Assembly (NCBI GenBank): GCA_039654915.1
Contig: CM077594.1
Location: 70,798,393-70,862,392 of the forward strand
DNA from: Aquilaria yunnanensis
Lineage: Eukaryota; Streptophyta; Magnoliopsida; Malvales; Thymelaeaceae
Length of the DNA: 64,000 bases
Direction: 5' to 3'
The notes under the pieces were generated by a model. That model searched no databases, was not told where the DNA came from, and saw only the letters and a list, made by a program, of their open reading frames with translations. Below, one piece after another: positions 57,985 to 64,000 of the stretch. Position 1 is the stretch's first letter, and each line of letters opens with the position of its first letter. The position numbers and the translations under genes are program-made.

Positions 57985-60900
57985 CACCTATTCTAGTGTC
58001 TGGTGCCTTCCTTAGGTGCCTACCAGGACACTAAATGCATATGTCATCAAAGTGTCACCTTAGGTGCCTATCGCTAGCACTAGATACCTACTTGGACACT
58101 GGACTTAGCACACTGTGTGTGTGTGTGTGTCTCATGTGTGTCTATTGCTAGCTCAAGGCACCCACCTAGGCGCCTATTGGCCACTAACAACAGTGCACTA
58201 GGACACATGCCAGGGCACTGGGAGCGCGCCTTAAGAAGTAAACCAGACTTAGTGCCAAGCAAAACCATGCACACCAAGGCAATAATCACATGCATTAATT
58301 AGGTGTTTGTGCTCTTATGCTTATCAAGTGTGCATACAATCATGCATGACAACCAAGATACCCATTCTCATAAATTTTGAAAACAGATACATTATATGCA
58401 CACGCTTAAACATGTTCCAAAGAGGTTTGCAAACCAACTTAGGCACTTAATCAACGGACATGGAAACTTCACTCACAACCAACCAACACATAACCATAAA
58501 CTCCTCAAATACATAAGTAACACCTCCCCTCAAAGAGGACACTCATACCACCCATACATAACCAAATATACATAAACTTGGTTTCATGACCAAGATCAAA
58601 TCAAAACCCAAAACAAACTGAGAGGAGAGATTCACTTGCCTATACACTTAAACATATCCAAAAGCTACCAACACCACATAAAGCAAGACTATGGTTTGAA
58701 GTACAAGCCCAACCATCAAACTCATGGTCAATAAGGCAAACCACAACACATAATCTATTGAGCACATGTCCATCCCACTAGACTTGCCCCACAATCAACT
58801 CACAAAGCCTACAAGCAACATAAACATATGAGCTTGCACAATCTTTAAGACTTGTACATATAGACTTACACTTATACTTATTGAGCTAGATAACCAAGCT
58901 AGTATCCATACCTTGAAGGTACTTGAATACTCAACCCTTGGCACACAAGTAATTCAAGGCTCAATATCTTTTCTTGAAACAAGTAATTATAGGGCATGAG
59001 TTATATACATAACTCAGTCAGGGAAACAAACGACACTATGTGCTTATTTAGTTAAGCCCAAATGCTTAACCTCCAAACCTCCTGCAAAGTAGACACTAAA
59101 ACATGGAAAAGACATACCAATATATGAAATAACAATACTAAGGGTTAGCACATGCATCCAATCTCCAAAGCAAGCAACAACACAAACCTAAGCCTTAGTC
59201 TCGGCCTACTAGGGCACTAGCAAGTAAGCCTCATGGGCCTGCCCAATAAGCCTATGGGAACATGTCCCACACTAGTCATAATTGGCTAATTGATTACGTG
59301 CACACTAGTTAAAACCTTCACGCTTTTAGTTAATTAACCTACTTTGCAATCATGCATGGGTAAATACTTTGACTTGATTGATTAAATAGGTAATAAGACC
59401 ATAAAACATTGCCATGGCATTTCATTAAACTTGAACATCAAAATCATCAAAGCATACAAAACATTTATGTGGTTAACAACTCATAATCAACCGTGTGTGA
59501 ACATCCAAGCAAAAATAGACTATGCTGACACCCAAGAGTGAATCTAGAGTACATTACTCATACATGAACATTGAAGGTAAACTAGTGTATGAAAACTATA
59601 CACTGAACAACTCTACTAAGATCCATAACTAAGCTTCAACCTTAGAGCAAACTCCCAGTGGCAAGCCTCGAAAGCCTTCCCCTATGCTTCACAAGCCTCT
59701 GTCAGCCAAAAGACAACTGTAGTTAGCACTATAACACAACCAACAAACAAACCACAAATTAGAGTCATAAAGGTTCAAATAAAATATATACCCGCTCTTG
59801 AGCCTAGCTCAACAACCCTTAATGGTTGCCAGCCTTACAGAGCATATCTGCACAACATAGACTAAGCGAGTGAGAATGAACGATTCCTAATAAGGGATCC
59901 TTCAACCTGCAAGAAAAATACTAAGGACATACATATATATGATATATGAAATCTACTACCCCTGCTTGCAATATGAGGGCTAAGATATGCACATACATTT
60001 GAGTCCCTTGGGACCCCTCCTCTTCCTAGTCCTCTCACTGGGCATCACTTCGTGCCTAGTGAGTTCTGGCCCCTAACTCACTACTAGTAAGCTTTAGCTT
60101 ACCGATGTAGTAACTTTAAACTTCCCTTGATTGTTGTGGAGGTGAACATGGTCGATGCACCTTTCTTGAGTTCCAAAGAACTCACTAGGTGTACAAAGCC
60201 TCCACATAGTACCTCAAGTCCTTAGACTTGACTAGGTTACTTGCGTACTAAGCTTCCACCTTAAAACCTTACCAAGAGTGTGCTAGGCTTTCTTTCTTTG
60301 GCTACAAGTGCACTAAACCTTCACTCAAGGGACATACTTATCCACCATTACTTGGTTCACCCTTGTTAAGTGGCAATGACCATGGTTGGACTCATGCCCT
60401 TGGTTCTTTGGAACCCACGTAGGTGCACTATGGTTTACACATTAGGACCTCAAACCCAAAGGTCCAACTAGGCTCCCGATGCTACTAAACCTTTCATTTG
60501 ACTAATGGTGCTCTAATGTGGCCAAAAATACCCTTACTTTGAAAATAAAAAAGGAAAAACCTAGGTAGATTAAAATATAAGGAAGGCATGGAAATGATAG
60601 TACCCTCTCTTAGCTTCACCGGGAAACTTGAATCACCTCAATCGTACACTCGAGCAAAAAGTTATGGCGAAAATACTATAGCATGTCAATGCTATCGAGT
60701 GCTGGCACCTAGGCGCCAAAAGGCATTTCCCTTTGGGCTCCAAATAGGGTCCTGGGCACTCCAGCACCATCTGGATCCTAGGTACCAAGCCCTCAAGGCC
60801 TGAACCTTCTTTTACGTGCCTAAGGCTCTTTGGGGGCTTCCAATGCCTCCCAAAGCCTATAGGAACACCTACATTTACCTTAAACCTGCATATACACATG

Positions 60901-62032
60901 CACTAGGCTGTAATGCACCATTTAAACCAATCCTATGGTGTCCATAAACACCACACAAGTCATTAAAGCATCATTACTCCAACATGTTCATCACCATCCA
61001 CTAACCAATACCATTCACAAAACTACTTGAATTCTACCACAAGCAAGCTATGAATGGCATTAAATACATATGAATCATAAAACCTTACCTCAATTACACA
61101 AGAACTAGCAAGCATCCAGCACCACAGGCCAAGAATATCCAATTCCAAAGGCTCCTCTAAGTTTCCTAGTTTGCCAGGCATAAACAATGTATGTGGCACC
61201 AAATTAACACTAACCCAACAAGACCCAAGTTTAAATGAGCTCAAGAAACATGAGAAATCAACGATCAAAGCCATACCTCATGCACACAATATGCCTAAGC
61301 AAGAAGAATGCCCCAAGAAGCTTCAAACCAAGAAAACAAGTGCAAAACAAGCATTCATCCACTTGGGCACTAAGAAAACCTTCCAATTTCATCTAGAAAT
61401 CATGGGTTTGTGAAGATTTAAGGACTAGATGAAGATGAAGGGAGGAAGAGAGAACTGTGAATTTTGGAGCCAAAATTAGGTGAATAGTGGCAGCCCAATC
61501 CTCTCAACAAGTTTAATAGCCAACAAAGATATCCCTCCCCAAACTTCTATGAGTTTTGCTAATTTACTGCACCTTCAAATAGTAACTAGGTAATTAAAAA
61601 CTTTGACAAACTTTGGTAACCTGGGCTTTGGGTTTTAAAAACATCATTTTTACTCCCGAGACTCGTCCCAAGCTTCTGGGGTGCAAACAGATGATTTTTC
61701 CCCCAGGCAAAAGCCTAGTGCCATAAACCATTCGGAACCCACTAAACCTTTAATAACTTACTTGATTTTGCCAATTCACCTATGATTAAGGCATTTAAAC
61801 TAGGGATTTTTGAATTTACCTAGCTCACTGAGCATTCCGCTAGGAGGGCTATAAGATTCTCCCTACCTTGGAGAATTTGGTCTTCCAAATTCAATCTCGC
61901 CACCTTAAGTCACTATACTAGGATACGGTGCCAACATATCCTAACCAAACCTACCAGGGGGTGTCAATCACACAACAACCCACTTGATGACAAACTACCC
62001 GACTTGTTCAATTAATGCCCTCATGGCACTTG
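57985..62032. other. LTR-like non-coding stretch related to S2 and S3
   Basis: About 4 kb without gag or pol motifs. The block near 58322-58390 (ATCAAGTGTGC, GACAACCAAGATACCC, TTTTGAAAAC) and the block near 59000 (ATGAGTT...AACTCAGT) match S2 and S3 in the same order and orientation, so this is probably a further member of that LTR family. The first 300 bases are unusual, with many AGGTGCCTA, GGCGCC and GGACACT words. Neither end shows a clear LTR terminus: the left edge is fused to the truncated LTR and the right edge adjoins the LTR at 62033. Confidence 0.55.
58114..58130. repeat. TG microsatellite
   Basis: A run of eight TG units and one T within the GTGCCTA-rich segment. Confidence 0.9.
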
Positions 62033-64000
62033 TGTTACCCACTCTGAGATAGTCCAGTTATGGTGCCAAAACTGTACATTTAAACTCCCAGGTTTGGTGT
62101 CTTTTGTAGGTCATCAGAACAACACCCCTAGTGTATATATTCAAGTGACCCTATTTAGCACTATGTAAATACATGCACATTGGTCTAACCATAACACACA
62201 TACTTACATTTATGCACACTATGACAGCTAAGAAGGAAAACACTAGCACAAGTCTTAGTTTTGCCTTCCACACATTAGGAAATCTTGTTAAGTTCTAGTG
62301 ACCAGCTACTGCACCTATCACTTCCATTAATAAACTGTATTATTCCAGCCACATACCCCCATATTTTATTTTCTCCATTACCAATAATAGACTTAGAGCA
62401 AACCAAGAAATTTTGTTTTATATCAATAGCCCACCCATGGACCAAGTTATCGATTTTTTAAATTGGTTTCAAAATTCTGACCAAATGAACAGTAACTTAG
62501 CCAAATTTGCAATATTATATCTTTGGCTACAGGGCTCCAAATTCAAAAATTCGAAATCCTACCTCAACCTCTAGATGTTATCTAGGGGTGGTCAAAATTT
62601 CATAGAAATATTCCTTCTACACAGGGAGATATAGAACTTTAAGTCTAGAGTCAAAATTCTAGTCACTTTATGACCATTTTGCCCATACAAAATTTCATAA
62701 GTGTGCAAACACTTCATTCAGAAGGGAAAAACCCTCCAAAGCTATCCCATATATGTCCATTACACATATGAATTACATTCCCTTCCTTTTAGCAACCATA
62801 TGTGGCTAAAACAGAATTTACAAGTAAGCAGCCCATCATTCACACCTAGGCAGCTTTGCACCACATCACTTACATAGCCAAAACATTACTCAAATGTTCA
62901 CATACTTGTCTCATTTTACATACACTAAATGTACGTGCATACAGGCACTAAAAAATGGTCTTAACTCAGTTAAGTACACACCCTAAGTTACAGGAGTGCC
63001 TTGGACAGAAAGGACTCCAAAACAGGATGCTGGACAGCTGTTGCACAACACAATAAGTACCACCATTAAAAATACCAAATGTGCTCCTAAAATCTCCAAA
63101 CATTCCAGATCACAAATAGACATACGGAAGTTCATGTACGTCAAATTTCAGATCAAAACTCAAACCAAAAATGTCAGTTTGAATGATATCTTTCTGCTGG
63201 GCTTTAAATGACAGAATTGAGGGGAGTAAGTTTCGTTGAGAAACTTAGTAAGGGTAACACTTGAATTCAATAGGCAATGTGACCATCATTAAAACCTGCA
63301 TCCAAAGACACTAAAACACAAAAAAAAAATAATGCATATTTACAAGACATAGCAACCAAATGCAGCAGCCATTCACAACCAACAAACACATGAAATGTGG
63401 CAGCAACATATACCATAGGTTAGTCCATAAAACATATAGTAAACATAACCAAATCACTATAGAAGCCCTCCTCAAGACAATGCTTAGTCTTAGAAGGATT
63501 TTAACACTAGTTAGTACTAACTTTTGGGCTCTAGAAACCTAGAAATTCGCTGCCATCACTGTGCACTTCACACTAGGTCACAAAACCTTCAATAAGTGCA
63601 CTCCTCTCACTAAGCTTAGTTCATCAAGCCCATGGCTCTCTTCCAAGCTTAGCCCTAGCTCCATGGATGCTTAAAAATACAGTAAACAATCCATGGTAAC
63701 AAGAGATCCCTTACCTTGATGGGTACGCTGAAATTGGAGCTTGATCCTAGGTGCACTAAAGCAATAGCACCAAATAGCTTCCAATTGTGCTTCATTGATG
63801 TCAATTGCAAGTAGTTTTGAGTTGGAAGGTATGGTGGCTATGGAGGAAGTGTGGAGGAGAGGTCTGGCTTCCTTTTTGCTGGTGGAGGCCAAAATTTGGG
63901 AGATAAGGACCAAGAATGGACACTTATATGGTCTTGAGTGCACTAAATACACTTAATAAGCTTAACCGAGCTTTATGTCATTTTCCTTGCTACAAGACCA
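62033..64000 (-). repeat. Tekay/Del-like LTR, minus strand, running off the window
   Basis: It starts TGTTACCCACTCTGAG at 62033, the reversed LTR end, and is collinear with S1, Z and W over its whole visible 1.97 kb. About 0.5 kb should follow outside the window. Whether it is a solo LTR or the edge of an element cannot be seen. Confidence 0.88.

Noticed and set aside
60588..60899. Overlapping short ORFs (71 and 88 codons) as a small gene
   Set aside because: No homology pattern, no splice or promoter signal, and the location is an LTR-like spacer.

Overview
This window is plant nuclear DNA made almost entirely of nested LTR retrotransposons. I see no host gene, tRNA, rRNA, CRISPR array or bacterial feature. 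The evidence for a plant is the co-occurrence of chromodomain Ty3/gypsy elements (Tekay/Del-like), a Tat-lineage Ty3/gypsy element with an antisense gene, a Ty1/copia element with a tRNA-iMet-era architecture, and many solo LTRs. The setting looks like AT-rich, probably methylated heterochromatin of a repeat-rich flowering plant. A dicot is likely, but I cannot name the species.

The layers resolve well because most insertions keep 5-bp target-site duplications (TSDs). I use letters for the elements. V (1-4587, +) is a gag-bearing, pol-poor gypsy derivative. It sits in the tail of W (4591-8332, +), of which only the chromodomain and a 2.46-kb 3' LTR remain. W's LTR holds a Tat-family solo LTR (6782-7844, TSD AATAT). 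W lies inside the integrase of Z (8333-36227, -), a Tekay/Del-like element. Z's pol is split by a solo LTR of its own kind, S1 (9634-27502, TSD CTTTA/CTCTA). S1 is in turn split by a nearly complete copia element (9961-17776, TSD GTAAC) and by a long LTR S2 (19647-27198), which is split by another LTR, S3 (20969-24140, TSD ATTAG). Z's leader and 5' LTR each took a copia solo LTR, C (30854-32268, TSD CAGCT) and D (33976-35391, TSD GGTTT/GGTCT).

Z's 5' LTR end meets the gag of another minus-strand gypsy element, X (36228-46726). X's LTR was hit by a 7.7-kb Tat element (38700-46444, TSD CACAC/CACAT). The Tat element lies on the minus strand and has both LTRs, a primer-binding site, a polypurine tract, decayed RNase H and integrase, and on the opposite strand a four-exon gene-like ORF with its own TATA box. 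X itself sits in the LTR of Y (46727-about 52250, -). Y's decayed gag-pol abuts, head to head, a plus-strand pol fragment U (about 52250-55276) that carries copia solo LTR E (53232-54646, -, TSD CATGA) and is followed by two stacked LTRs (55277-55910 and 55911-57984). The remainder is LTR-like spacer related to S2/S3 (57985-62032) and another minus-strand Tekay-type LTR running off the window (62033-64000).

Nothing in the window is an intact, autonomous element: every gag or pol carries stops, frameshifts or deletions, and most stops are explained by C-to-T (or G-to-A) change. The most notable items are the spliced antisense ORF of the Tat element and two LTR-borne tandem arrays (about 144 and 123 bp periods) sharing a TTCGGCCA core in opposite orientations.
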